Source of the DNA: Planctomycetota bacterium
Lineage (GTDB): Bacteria; Planctomycetota; Phycisphaerae; Phycisphaerales; SM1A02
DNA: 64,000 nucleotides
NCBI GenBank assembly: GCA_022574595.1
Contig: JACZRS010000002.1
Coordinates: forward strand, 310,001-374,000
Direction of reading: 5' to 3'
Shown: positions 50,982 to 59,300 of the stretch, piece by piece
Numbering within the stretch: position 1 is the first letter of the stretch
How the letters are laid out: each line of letters starts with the position of its first letter
Notes under the pieces: generated by a model
Database searches by the model: none
Told to the model about the DNA's origin: nothing
The model's input: the letters and a program-made list of their open reading frames with translations, nothing else
Made by a program: the position numbers and the translations under genes

Positions 50982-51590
50982 CTACAACGCTTCTCTGGAT
51001 GGGCTGGAGATTTCATCGGTTGGCAGAACAACTGCCCGGCCCTGATCGTCCATCCCCATTTTGTACATCCCCTTAACATGCGCTTTTTCTATCACACGAC
51101 GAATATAAAACACATCCATTCCTTCGCCATCTTCTGCTGGACGTAAATCTACGGTTAATAAAGGAAGCTCTTCAATGATACGGCCCTCAGCCATACCAGC
51201 ACGCATGTACTGCTCTAAAGCTTCATTTGCAGTTAACAAAATATTTGGGCTAATCGATTCATTAACACTTGGCAAAGTAGGTTTGAGTATTGCCACTAGT
51301 AACCACGCGGCTGCAAGCATCGCTGCAGCGCTCCAACCTGACCAACGAACTATTGGATTTGTTGCTGAACGCTTTATCTCAAAGTTATCAGGTAACTCCA
51401 CAGATGCAGCGATTGACTCAGCCGTCTGCACTCCTGATTCAATCGTTGCAGTAGCGCGCAAAGTTGCTGCGATTTGTGTTAAAGCCTGCGGATCATTTTG
51501 TGAAAGTTGTGCAAGCTCATCAAGGTCGCGTGCTTCTATTTGGCGATTTAATATACGATCAACTAATTGTTCATATCGATCGGCGCTCAT
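50982..51590 (-). CDS. Anti-sigma factor-like membrane protein
   Basis: 202 residues. N-terminal cytoplasmic region (YEQLVDRILNRQIEARDLDELAQLSQNDPQALTQI), one membrane segment at about residues 85-103 (WSGWSAAAMLAAAWLLVAIL), then an extracytoplasmic domain (EALEQYMRAGMAEGRIIEELPLLTVDLRPAEDGEGMDVFYIRRVIEKAHV). Overlaps the sigma factor gene by 4 nt. Topology and position fit an anti-sigma factor, but no zinc-binding motif is present, so this is inference. Confidence 0.72.
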   Translation of the reverse strand: MSADRYEQLVDRILNRQIEARDLDELAQLSQNDPQALTQIAATLRATATIESGVQTAESIAASVELPDNFEIKRSATNPIVRWSGWSAAAMLAAAWLLVAILKPTLPSVNESISPNILLTANEALEQYMRAGMAEGRIIEELPLLTVDLRPAEDGEGMDVFYIRRVIEKAHVKGMYKMGMDDQGRAVVLPTDEISSPSREAL

Positions 51591-52192
51591 TGATCACCTC
51601 TATTAAATGATTCATATTGAGTGAAATTAAACGCATCAGTTACGAGATCATCATCCGCAGAATCTGCTAACTGCTCGGTTAACATTTTCCGGGCTCGACG
51701 AAGCCGCGTCTCTACTGTCTTAACAGGCACCCCGAGTACTTGAGCAATATGTTGCTGACTTAAACCACGCACAGCTTTTAGCAATAATGGTTCACGATAA
51801 TGCTCTGGTAAATCGCGAAGCAGTTCTAACGTCTCAAGCACTTTCTGTTTGGCATCCTGCTCATCATTAACAAATTCAGCTGGCTTAGTATCTTGGGTAA
51901 TCTTTAAGCGATTACGGCGATCAATTGTTGCTCGCCTGCCTGCAGTTTTTACAGTATTAAGCGCAATACTTCGCAGCCAGGGGCGAACTGCTTGTGTGTC
52001 TCGTAGTTTGTGTATTGATTTTACCACGGCTACCGCGATCTCCTGCATGAGGTCTTCAAGATCAGCTTCATTAGGCATGTGCGCCATGACCACAGCCGCA
52101 AGCCATCCACGGTGCTGACGCCACAGATGCTCAAGGGCTTTGCGATCACCATCGATCGCTCGGCCGACAACGGCTAGTGATTCCTCACGCAT
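51587..52192 (-). CDS. ECF RNA polymerase sigma factor
   Basis: 201 residues. Region 2 (EHLWRQHRGWLAAVVMAHMPNEADLEDLMQEIAVAVVKSIHKLRD, PWLRSIALNTVKTAGRRATIDRRNR) and region 4 (RDLPEHYREPLLLKAVRGLSQQHIAQVLGVPVKTVETRLRRARKML) match extracytoplasmic-function sigma factors. First gene of an operon with an anti-sigma-like membrane protein (4-nt overlap) and a PDZ protein, a typical envelope-stress unit. Confidence 0.9.
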   Translation of the reverse strand: MREESLAVVGRAIDGDRKALEHLWRQHRGWLAAVVMAHMPNEADLEDLMQEIAVAVVKSIHKLRDTQAVRPWLRSIALNTVKTAGRRATIDRRNRLKITQDTKPAEFVNDEQDAKQKVLETLELLRDLPEHYREPLLLKAVRGLSQQHIAQVLGVPVKTVETRLRRARKMLTEQLADSADDDLVTDAFNFTQYESFNRGDQ

Positions 52193-52282
52193 TATCTATG
52201 TTGTACAGTCGCGCCCGGCGAAGCGTTCACTTCAAGGAATATGTAATTTTGAGAATTGCCCGCAGGGAGTTAAGATGAAGGC

Positions 52283-52690
52283 TCAAGGCTTGGGAGCATG
52301 GTAGACAATTATGGAATAATTGCGGGCAAGCGTGAGTGCCCATTCCTGTATCTTTATCTTATCTTTCTTTTTACCATCATAATCTCGACGATTGAGTTCT
52401 GGAATCAAGGCGTGGCCAGGAAGGCTTGGCAGCGGATCAGGCTTCACCGTCATTCCCTCTTTTATAACATCGCGCACTTTAACTTCAGCAAGCGATCTTC
52501 TTTGCCCATCTCCCGCTTCAATAGCCAAATCAACAACAAACTTTCGCCTTGTGACTGATATTCCATCAATATCATTTTTGGTTGGCTTGAAATCCGTCCA
52601 GCGAGGAGGAGGCCCTCTTTCTGGAGTTTTTTCAACCTCGGGATGCCAATAAGGCAGAACGCGCCTAAGTATCTTCTCCTCCTCATCCAC
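52283..52690 (-). CDS. Small protein of the TIGR04255 module
   Basis: 135 residues, not recognised. Contains WTDFKPTKNDIDGISVTRRKF, a pattern (F.P...D.dGiSV.R) shared by small proteins in accessory modules, and a basic C-terminal region (RRDYDGKKKDKIKIQEWAL). No membrane segment. It follows the other two module genes by 63 bp on the same strand, and may be a third component. Confidence 0.6.
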   Translation of the reverse strand: MDEEEKILRRVLPYWHPEVEKTPERGPPPRWTDFKPTKNDIDGISVTRRKFVVDLAIEAGDGQRRSLAEVKVRDVIKEGMTVKPDPLPSLPGHALIPELNRRDYDGKKKDKIKIQEWALTLARNYSIIVYHAPKP

Positions 52691-52753
52691 ATTTATTCTA
52701 GAAGTGTTCTCTAAAGATTCGGCTTCCGGGCTATTATGCTTGTTAAACAGCTG

Positions 52754-53197
52754 TCATCCCTGAAGCTCAAGCTTGCGAGTACGTGGATCACGACGCAACT
52801 CAAAAGAATCAATCACTTTGCCGTGGCGGAAAACTGTCACCTCAATAATACCGCTCCCGATAACCTCTACGGTTTGAAGCTCGTCTACTGAACTCCATTC
52901 AAAGACAATTCCACCATCTCCACTCCATGCAATACTAGAAGGAACGGGAGAACTTTCAATTTGCCAGTCATACGCCAGGTCGATTGCACTTTGCCAACAC
53001 TCTTCCGTAGGTGCCTCCGAATCTTCTGAATCCTGCCAACTTAATAAAACGTCTAACGCATTCTGCCAACGCTTATTCTCACTGTTCCTTATATCTTCGG
53101 ATGAGCCTGCGGACCAACCTCCCGCTTGATTAGCATCGAGAAAAGGAGTCTCAACCGTTTCTGGAAATAATATCACACCTGTCTCTGCTTTGTTCAT
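52754..53197 (-). CDS. Hypothetical partner of the TIGR04255 protein
   Basis: 147 residues, not recognised. N-terminal half acidic and Trp-rich (WQNALDVLLSWQD, WQSAIDLAYDWQ); C-terminal half beta-rich (GIVFEWSSVDELQTVEVIGSGIIEVTVFRHGKVIDSFELRRD). Its start overlaps the TIGR04255 gene by 4 nt, so the two proteins are made together. Probably a structural or regulatory partner of the larger protein. Confidence 0.65.
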   Translation of the reverse strand: MNKAETGVILFPETVETPFLDANQAGGWSAGSSEDIRNSENKRWQNALDVLLSWQDSEDSEAPTEECWQSAIDLAYDWQIESSPVPSSIAWSGDGGIVFEWSSVDELQTVEVIGSGIIEVTVFRHGKVIDSFELRRDPRTRKLELQG

Positions 53198-54018
53198 TTT
53201 TCACGTCCCCAACGCTTGTGAGCCTCAGCACCTGTTAATTCAGCGAACGCACGCACAATTACAGATCGACCTAAATCCAGCCCATTCATAAGTTCCGTTT
53301 CATCTTCTGACTCAACTGGCCCACGTGCAACTAGCTGTAACGTCAGAATCTCGGTTTCTTCATCTTCTGTACTCCGAAAACCATGGTTTAGTTCAACATG
53401 TAGACGACCTTTACGAGGCTTAATCTCAAGTTGAATTCTTGTGCCTAGGCTCTCCTTTTCAAGTTGGGGAAGCTTAATGCCTGTTCCGATCAAACCTGGC
53501 ACCAATGCTTCCCAATCATCTGGCGACTTCCAATCCTCGCCAGCAAGGAAATGATTTACATAAGTCACCTCCCATTGCTTTGGCTTCAATTCCCCTATAT
53601 TCTCTTCTTTTAAGAATTCTCGAAACTTCGACAGCGCATCTCTAAATTTTTCTCGAGTCATTTTCCAACGCGGGTAGGTTCCTTTATCTAAACGCCGCCA
53701 ATTAAAGACTAGCCTGTCGTTTTGCATTTGAACCATCTGGTGATTGTCTTTGGACATCATCTGCAATCGAGCAGGCGGAAACGCCCCTACCTTCAAAATG
53801 GGAAATTGAGGTCGTTTTCGTGGGAGCTCTGAAAATTGTTCTGATTGCGATGAAATCGGTCCTGTATTAGTATGCTCGGGATAATCACTACGCAGTTTGT
53901 GATCCCAAAAAAGCGCCACTTGGGCATTTGATAACCCGCTCAATTGAATAAACTGGACGCTCGTTGCAGTTTCAATCAAAGGTGGTCGTTCAAATGATGG
54001 CAATCTGGATTCAGTCAC
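53194..54018 (-). CDS. TIGR04255-family protein
   Basis: 274 residues. Matches the sporadically distributed TIGR04255 family: N-terminal FERPPLIETATSVQFIQL, middle LVFNWRR...YPRWKMTREKFRDALSKF, and C-terminal LDLGRSVIVRAFAELTGAEAHKRWGREK. The family has no known function, patchy distribution and frequent association with other accessory genes. First of a three-gene module (with the genes at 52754 and 52283) lying between a sigma operon and the nuo genes. Defence or regulation are both possible; the sequence does not decide. Confidence 0.8.
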   Translation of the reverse strand: MTESRLPSFERPPLIETATSVQFIQLSGLSNAQVALFWDHKLRSDYPEHTNTGPISSQSEQFSELPRKRPQFPILKVGAFPPARLQMMSKDNHQMVQMQNDRLVFNWRRLDKGTYPRWKMTREKFRDALSKFREFLKEENIGELKPKQWEVTYVNHFLAGEDWKSPDDWEALVPGLIGTGIKLPQLEKESLGTRIQLEIKPRKGRLHVELNHGFRSTEDEETEILTLQLVARGPVESEDETELMNGLDLGRSVIVRAFAELTGAEAHKRWGREK

Positions 54019-54074
54019 ATTACCAATCCTTGGGGCAAATACAAATGGTTCATACCTAAGTATATGCCTTTCAC

Positions 54075-55424
54075 TTAGCTTGCGCCAACCGTCACACCTA
54101 CTGCGACCAAGGAGGGTCTCACTCGCGCTTCAAATTCGCTGCGGAACTTGTTTACGATGGTTCGCACCGCCCAGTTGTTGCCATCGGCTAGGCCGCAAAT
54201 TGTTGTGCCGGACACGATTCCCATTGATCCTGCGATTTCCAGCAGCATATCCAAGTCTTTGCTTGTGCCGTTACCTTGTTCGATTCTGCAAAGAATCTTA
54301 TACGTCCAGGAAGTACCCTCGCGGCAGGGCGTGCATTGGCCACACGATTCATTTGCAAAGAAACGACATATATTCCGTGCTACCGCAACCATATCCGTAT
54401 CTTCATCAAAGATCGTCGGACAAGCAGTGCCAAGGCCTAGCAATTGATTAGTTCGACCAATATCAAAGTCCATCTCTGCATCAAACTGGTCGGGGCCTAA
54501 TACTCCCATACTTACTCCGCCGGGGATTGCGCCTTTGAATTTCTTTCCACCTCTTATTCCCCCTGCAAAATCGTTAATTAATGTGCTTAATTTGATTCCA
54601 AGATCCACTTCATAAACACCTGGTTTATTTACGTGTCCGGAAACTCCCATGAGCTTTGGGCCATAGCTTGGCGGGGCGCCTATGCTTGATTCGCATCCCA
54701 TGCTTGCCCACCAGTCTTTGCCCTTTTTAACAATTGGACACAGCGCTGCAAGCGTTTCAACATTATTAATAATCGTCGGCCGACCAAACAACCCCTGCAC
54801 CGCTGGGAACGGTGGCTTGATTCGAGGCCACCCACGCTTGCCTTCAATACATTCTAACATCCCAGTCTCTTCACCACAGATATAAGCGCCTGCACTGCGA
54901 TGTAAATAACACTCTACCGCTTGCTTGCTTTTACCTTTAAGTAACCCTTGCTTGCCGAATATGCCGTGGGCGTAGGCTTCATCAATGGCATTCTGCACGA
55001 CTTTGGCTTGCTTGTGATATTCGCCACGTATGAAGAAATACGCAGTATCAAGCTGACATGCGTAACATGCAATTGCAACTCCTTCTAATACTAGATGAGG
55101 ATCAAAGTCGATTAACAGCCGATCCTTAAACGTGCAAGGCTCCGCTTCATCACAGTTGAGTGCTAGATATCTTCGACCACCATCAGGCTCGGGCAGGAAA
55201 GTCCACTTTAGTCCGCAAGGAAATCCTGCTCCGCCTCGGCCTCGAAGCTGCGATTCCTTGACGAGATCCACAACTTCCGCAGGCTTCATGGAAAGGGCTT
55301 TTTCCAGCGACTCATATCCGCCTGTCTTTACATATTCATCATAGCTAACTACATGTCGATCCTTAGGATCACCCCAAGGAGCAGTTGGAATACGCTTACA
55401 TAAAACTGGTTCGGTTACTGGCAT
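54075..55424 (-). CDS. nuoF: NADH-quinone oxidoreductase subunit F
   Basis: Binds NADH and FMN and holds a 4Fe-4S cluster. About 449 residues from ATG 55424. GRGGAGFPCGLKWTF (FMN/NADH site), NCDEAEPCTFKDR, GAYICGEETGMLECIEGKRG, NNVETL and the cluster motif ESCGQCTPCREG. The in-frame extension upstream to 55640 runs through the methyltransferase gene and is not coding. Last gene of the minus-strand nuo group; two other genes separate it from nuoE. Confidence 0.93.
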   Translation of the reverse strand: MPVTEPVLCKRIPTAPWGDPKDRHVVSYDEYVKTGGYESLEKALSMKPAEVVDLVKESQLRGRGGAGFPCGLKWTFLPEPDGGRRYLALNCDEAEPCTFKDRLLIDFDPHLVLEGVAIACYACQLDTAYFFIRGEYHKQAKVVQNAIDEAYAHGIFGKQGLLKGKSKQAVECYLHRSAGAYICGEETGMLECIEGKRGWPRIKPPFPAVQGLFGRPTIINNVETLAALCPIVKKGKDWWASMGCESSIGAPPSYGPKLMGVSGHVNKPGVYEVDLGIKLSTLINDFAGGIRGGKKFKGAIPGGVSMGVLGPDQFDAEMDFDIGRTNQLLGLGTACPTIFDEDTDMVAVARNICRFFANESCGQCTPCREGTSWTYKILCRIEQGNGTSKDLDMLLEIAGSMGIVSGTTICGLADGNNWAVRTIVNKFRSEFEARVRPSLVAVGVTVGAS

Positions 55425-55479
55425 GGTGATGTTGCGGTGCTTATTAAGTGCATTATAGATGCAGGTGTGAGATAGTTCA

Positions 55480-56199
55480 TTATTTCGGGACTCGGCGTAA
55501 AATCCATGCGTTGCGCAATTGCAGAAAAGACTCGAAGTCGCCGGAGTCAAGCATGCCAGAGTCCTTGATCGCGGACAGCACGCTTCCCCCGGGATAACCC
55601 AGATGCTTGGGGTGAGTGTCATGAAAAGCGACAAAGCCATTGGGCATAGTGAGAGGAACCCAGTCCTCTATATCCTTGCGGACCGCATCGTAGGCATGAT
55701 CCCCATCTATCCAAAGCATGGCAATAGCATTATCGAAGTCCGCTCGCGCATCATAGGAGAACTTGCGGATAATGTTGACTTTATCTGTGATAACCCAAGT
55801 CTCCAAGGTGCTATTGAATGTTGACCATGAAGTTTCCCCAGAGTCGCTGCCATTATCCGAATGTTTTGCAGCGGCACGATCCTGCCTGCTACCAATTTTC
55901 GTAAAAATATGTGGATCAATTGCGTACAACTTATTCGTGGCTTTCATTCCCTTGGCAAGGAATACGGTTGACTTGCCCTTAAAACTACCGATTTCAACAA
56001 TGGGTCCATCAGGACAAATACCAGCAACATAGCAGAGCAAGGCTGCCTGATCGGCGTGAAGCCATCCGGGAATCCTAAGTGCCTTGTCCAGATCTGCGCC
56101 CAATACAGATCGAGTAAACGCTCGCGATTGCCTTAATAATGAAGGTGTCGGACGAAAAGCTCGTGGGAGCCATGCTGGATGTTTAATATCAGTTGCCAA
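55480..56199 (-). CDS. Class I SAM-dependent methyltransferase (Methyltransf_24-like)
   Basis: 239 residues. SAM-binding segment GPIVEIGSFKGKSTVFLAKG followed by LYAIDPH, then IAMLWIDGDHAYDAVRKDIEDWVPL and GFVAFHDTHPKH, the pattern of the Methyltransf_24 family of O-methyltransferase-like proteins in glycan and antibiotic gene sets. Not part of complex I; it lies between the small gene at 56263 and nuoF, so it is an insertion into the nuo group. Substrate unknown. Confidence 0.85.
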   Translation of the reverse strand: MATDIKHPAWLPRAFRPTPSLLRQSRAFTRSVLGADLDKALRIPGWLHADQAALLCYVAGICPDGPIVEIGSFKGKSTVFLAKGMKATNKLYAIDPHIFTKIGSRQDRAAAKHSDNGSDSGETSWSTFNSTLETWVITDKVNIIRKFSYDARADFDNAIAMLWIDGDHAYDAVRKDIEDWVPLTMPNGFVAFHDTHPKHLGYPGGSVLSAIKDSGMLDSGDFESFLQLRNAWILRRVPK

Positions 56200-56262
56200 T
56201 TTTAAGCATACTCAACTAATCTTGCTGCGCGAATTCAATGATAATCTCTCAGTTTCGTTTCC

Positions 56263-56529
56263 TCAAGCCGAGTCTGAAGTGCCTTCGTCTCTGGGCTCTT
56301 TAGGTGCTACTTCCTGTTGTGGGTGCTTGGAGTTTCGGTCTCTGATTCTCTTAATTTCAATTTCTTCGATCGTGGTTCGGCGAAGCGTGATGTCGCCTTG
56401 TTTTGTTTCTTCAACAGTTTTTGATATAACCTTTTTTTCTATTGCCGTGTCGGTCCTTACCGCTTTTACGATGTGGCCGAAGAACGAACCGAGGTTGCGC
56501 ATCAATGATTTATTCTTCTTCGTAGTCAC
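56263..56529 (-). CDS. Small charged protein between nuoE and the methyltransferase
   Basis: 88 residues. Helical and highly charged: NLGSFFGHIVKAVRTDTAIEKKVISKTVEETKQGDITLRRTTIEEIEIKR, with a Pro/Glu-rich end. Not recognised. Starts 9 bp after nuoE stops, so it is probably co-transcribed with the nuo genes. Composition suggests a soluble or peripheral accessory protein. Confidence 0.65.
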   Translation of the reverse strand: MTTKKNKSLMRNLGSFFGHIVKAVRTDTAIEKKVISKTVEETKQGDITLRRTTIEEIEIKRIRDRNSKHPQQEVAPKEPRDEGTSDSA

Positions 56530-56538
56530 AACTTCAGC

Positions 56539-57066
56539 TCAGTCAGGCAGATTCTCCATAATCTGATCGAGCTTTTCGATCGTCAAATTTTCATGCAGTT
56601 CATCATTTACCAGCGCAACAGGCGCAGTATCGCATGACCCCAAACACTCAAGTGTCAGCAAGGTAAATTTCCCATCATCTGTTGTTTCATGTGGCTCAAG
56701 ATCCAACTTTTTCCGCACATGATCGAGAATCGCCTGGTGGCCACATATTTCACAGGCAACGGATTGGCACACCCCTATTACATACTTACCTAATTTCTCG
56801 ATCGAAAACTCTTCATAAAAAGAAGCAGTATCAAGCACATCTGCGGGCTTAAGCTCAAGAAAGGTTGCGATCTCTATCATGGCTTGATAGGGGATGCAGC
56901 GATATTCGTCCTGTATTTCGTGAAGGATTGGAATCAAAGATGCGTGCTTGGTTTCATAGCGAGGCAATAACTCTTCAGTAAAGCGATCTTGCATCTGCTG
57001 CGTTAGATACGGTTCGCTGCGCTTATCAATCTCGATTGTTGCAGACTGTTTAGTTTTCCAAGCCAT
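56539..57066 (-). CDS. nuoE: NADH-quinone oxidoreductase subunit E
   Basis: 175 residues, with a 2Fe-2S cluster of the thioredoxin-like NuoE fold: LIPILHEIQDEYRCIP at the N-terminal helix region, DVLDTASFYEEF, GVCQSVACEICG (first two Cys) and LECLGSCDTAPV (last two). 30 bp after nuoD. Works with NuoF in NADH oxidation. Confidence 0.93.
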   Translation of the reverse strand: MAWKTKQSATIEIDKRSEPYLTQQMQDRFTEELLPRYETKHASLIPILHEIQDEYRCIPYQAMIEIATFLELKPADVLDTASFYEEFSIEKLGKYVIGVCQSVACEICGHQAILDHVRKKLDLEPHETTDDGKFTLLTLECLGSCDTAPVALVNDELHENLTIEKLDQIMENLPD

Positions 57067-57096
57067 ATATTTATCCGGTTCTTACAACTTAAACTA

Positions 57097-58386
57097 TCAC
57101 CGATCAAGTTCCGCTGCGATAATATTTAACGAACCAAGTACCGCAACCACATCTGCGAGTTGGTGTCCTTCTAACATCTTAGGGAACACTTGATAATTAA
57201 TGAATGATGGCGGACGAACGCTGGCACGCCAAGCACATTTCGTGCCATCTGCGACAATATAAAACCCAAGTTCGCCGTTGGGAGATTCAATCGCAGCATA
57301 AGTTTCACCAACAGGTGTATCCCAACCACGGTTGGTCATGAATATCTCAAATAATTGAATCGTAGATTCAATCGAGCCATAAACATCACCTTTAGGAGGC
57401 ACGCAATACTTAGCATCCGCAAACGTATCCATCGGACCATCAGGTATATTGTCAATCAGCTGATGAATAATCTTTCGCGATTGACGAAGCTCTTCCAACC
57501 GCACTAAATATCTGCAAAGACAATCACCATCTTGTGCAATTGCAACGGAAAACTCCACCGCATCCGCACCTTCACCATCCCAATTATCCGCATAGCAAAG
57601 ATAGGGTTCATCCTTGCGAAGATCACGTTTAACCCCCGCAGCCCGAGCGGTTGGACCCGTCAAGCTCCAGGCTATTGCTTCATCCTTTGTAACAACACCA
57701 ACTGATGTCACACGATCAACAAAAATGCGATTGCGATTTAATAAGGTTTCAAGATCCTTCATGGCTTTCGGTAAGCGCACATCAATAAACTCTTTAACCA
57801 TGCGACGAAACACATCATCATCGGGAATATCGCACATGGCTCCGCCCACGCGCGTCCAATCTGGATGGTAGCGTTGGCCTGAAATGTAATCCATTATGTC
57901 GTAAATAAACTCACGCTCGTTAAAGACATAAAGAAAACCTGTAAACGCGCCGAGATCCAGACCAGCTGCACCCACACATAAAAGATGATTTTGCATACGC
58001 CCGAGTTCCATAAGAATCGTTCGCACAACTTTGCAACGAGGCGTCAGGTCGATGCCAAACAACGTTTCGACCGCATGATGCCAAGCTATGTCGTTTACGA
58101 TCGGCGACATATAATCCATTCGACTCACGGTGCAGACATATTGGTTGTAATCGTGATGCTCCGCTAATTTCTCAAAACCAGAGTGCAGATATCCAATGTG
58201 AGGAGTCACACGAACAACGCGCTCACCATCGAGTTCCAGAACCAGTCTCAGCGTAGTATGAGTTGCTGGATGCTGTGGGCCGAAGTTAAGCACCCACCGA
58301 TCCGGAGCGTCGATATGCTCATCTAAGTAAGCAGTCGACTCCATATCAACGTCGTATCCTTCATCAGGTGTAAGTGTGTAGGGCAT
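57097..58386 (-). CDS. nuoD: NADH-quinone oxidoreductase subunit D
   Basis: 429 residues. NuoD (49-kDa) motifs: FGPQHPATHTTLRLVLELDGE, HIGYLHSGFEKLAEHHDYNQY, RMDYMSP, GRMQNHLL, and the C-terminal FINYQVFPKMLEGHQLADVVAVLGSLNIIAAELDR. Forms part of the quinone site. It heads this nuo group; nuoA, nuoB and nuoC are not in the window, so the complex I genes are split. ATG 58386 is the first of the transcription unit; the 230-bp gap to 58617 holds one repeat end. Confidence 0.94.
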   Translation of the reverse strand: MPYTLTPDEGYDVDMESTAYLDEHIDAPDRWVLNFGPQHPATHTTLRLVLELDGERVVRVTPHIGYLHSGFEKLAEHHDYNQYVCTVSRMDYMSPIVNDIAWHHAVETLFGIDLTPRCKVVRTILMELGRMQNHLLCVGAAGLDLGAFTGFLYVFNEREFIYDIMDYISGQRYHPDWTRVGGAMCDIPDDDVFRRMVKEFIDVRLPKAMKDLETLLNRNRIFVDRVTSVGVVTKDEAIAWSLTGPTARAAGVKRDLRKDEPYLCYADNWDGEGADAVEFSVAIAQDGDCLCRYLVRLEELRQSRKIIHQLIDNIPDGPMDTFADAKYCVPPKGDVYGSIESTIQLFEIFMTNRGWDTPVGETYAAIESPNGELGFYIVADGTKCAWRASVRPPSFINYQVFPKMLEGHQLADVVAVLGSLNIIAAELDR

Positions 58387-58459
58387 AGGAGTAGTTAGGT
58401 ATCAGGAGTCAGGAGTCAGGGAAAAAGTCAAAACGTCGAAACGTCGAAAAGCAGAAATA

Positions 58460-58485
58460 TTTAGCCGCGTGGGCTTGCCCCGCGC
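58460..58485. repeat. Single TTTAGC hairpin repeat end
   Basis: TTTAGC followed by the hairpin GCGTGGGCTTGCCCCGCGC (one mismatch), like the right ends of 47523-47642 and 59959-60085, here without a partner end. Confidence 0.55.
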
Positions 58486-58616
58486 TCTTTTGCAGCGAGG
58501 TAGTATACGTCAACTTAGCCTTTGTCGTCAGCACGCTAAAGATGGGATGATAGACTTTCCTTTTCATCGTTAGCAACATCCATTGGGCCTTGATGATACA
58601 TTGCTATATCTAGGCT

Positions 58617-59171
58617 ATGACGTGCCCATCAGACCAACCCGATCAAGAACAACAATCGCTAGAAATTGAGCGTGTTTTCCTGCTAAATCGTCTGCCTGAT
58701 CTACCCGTTAGCGCTTTGAAATACAGGTTAATGCAGGGCTATCTACCCAAATCCACCGAAGCAGATGGCGAGAATACAGCTGAAGGAAGGCTCAGGAAAA
58801 CTATAAAATCCGATGGCTCAATCATCTATACCCACACCATCAAGCGAGGCCTGGGTCTTATTCGCCAGGAAACCGAACGCGAAATCTCGCAGCAGGAGTT
58901 CCAAAAGCTCTGGCCAGGGACAGAGGGAAGACGCCTGACAAAGACCCGTTACTTGGTTAAAGAAGATGAAAATCTCTGGGCGGTAGATGATTTTGATGAT
59001 CTTGATGTAGTTATGGCTGAGATCGAATTGGCTGAACCGGATACGCTAATCACACTCCCAGATTGGCTCAATGTCTGCATAATTAGAGAAGTGACCGAAG
59101 AGCCTGCTTACCGCAGCTATTTCCTCGCTGTATCCAAAACCGACGCCCACAGAAAGCACAACAGCAAATAA
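58617..59171 (+). CDS. CYTH-domain-like protein
   Basis: 184 residues. CYTH (tunnel fold) start LEIERVFLL, where the usual ExExK reads EIERV with Val for the Lys, followed by RLMQGYLPKS, GRLRKTIKSDGSIIYTHTIKRG, RETEREISQQEF, KTRYLVKEDENLWAVDDFD and VMAEIELAEPD, all in the CYTH order. CYTH proteins act on triphosphates such as PPPi, ATP (cyclase) or thiamine triphosphate. Loss of the Lys may change activity. Monocistronic. Confidence 0.8.
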   Translation: MTCPSDQPDQEQQSLEIERVFLLNRLPDLPVSALKYRLMQGYLPKSTEADGENTAEGRLRKTIKSDGSIIYTHTIKRGLGLIRQETEREISQQEFQKLWPGTEGRRLTKTRYLVKEDENLWAVDDFDDLDVVMAEIELAEPDTLITLPDWLNVCIIREVTEEPAYRSYFLAVSKTDAHRKHNSK

Positions 59172-59300
59172 CCCTTGCGGATTCCCCTATTTTGCAATTT
59201 GTGCATTTTTGCAATAACTAAACACATCGCTGACATTTGTTTCCAGTTAAGGATGTAGTCTTCATCTACATATTCAATCAAGCCCTCTCAGGAGTGAAAA

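Noticed and set aside
55425-55640. Long N-terminal extension of NuoF
   Set aside because: It lies inside the methyltransferase gene and intergenic sequence and has no complex I similarity.
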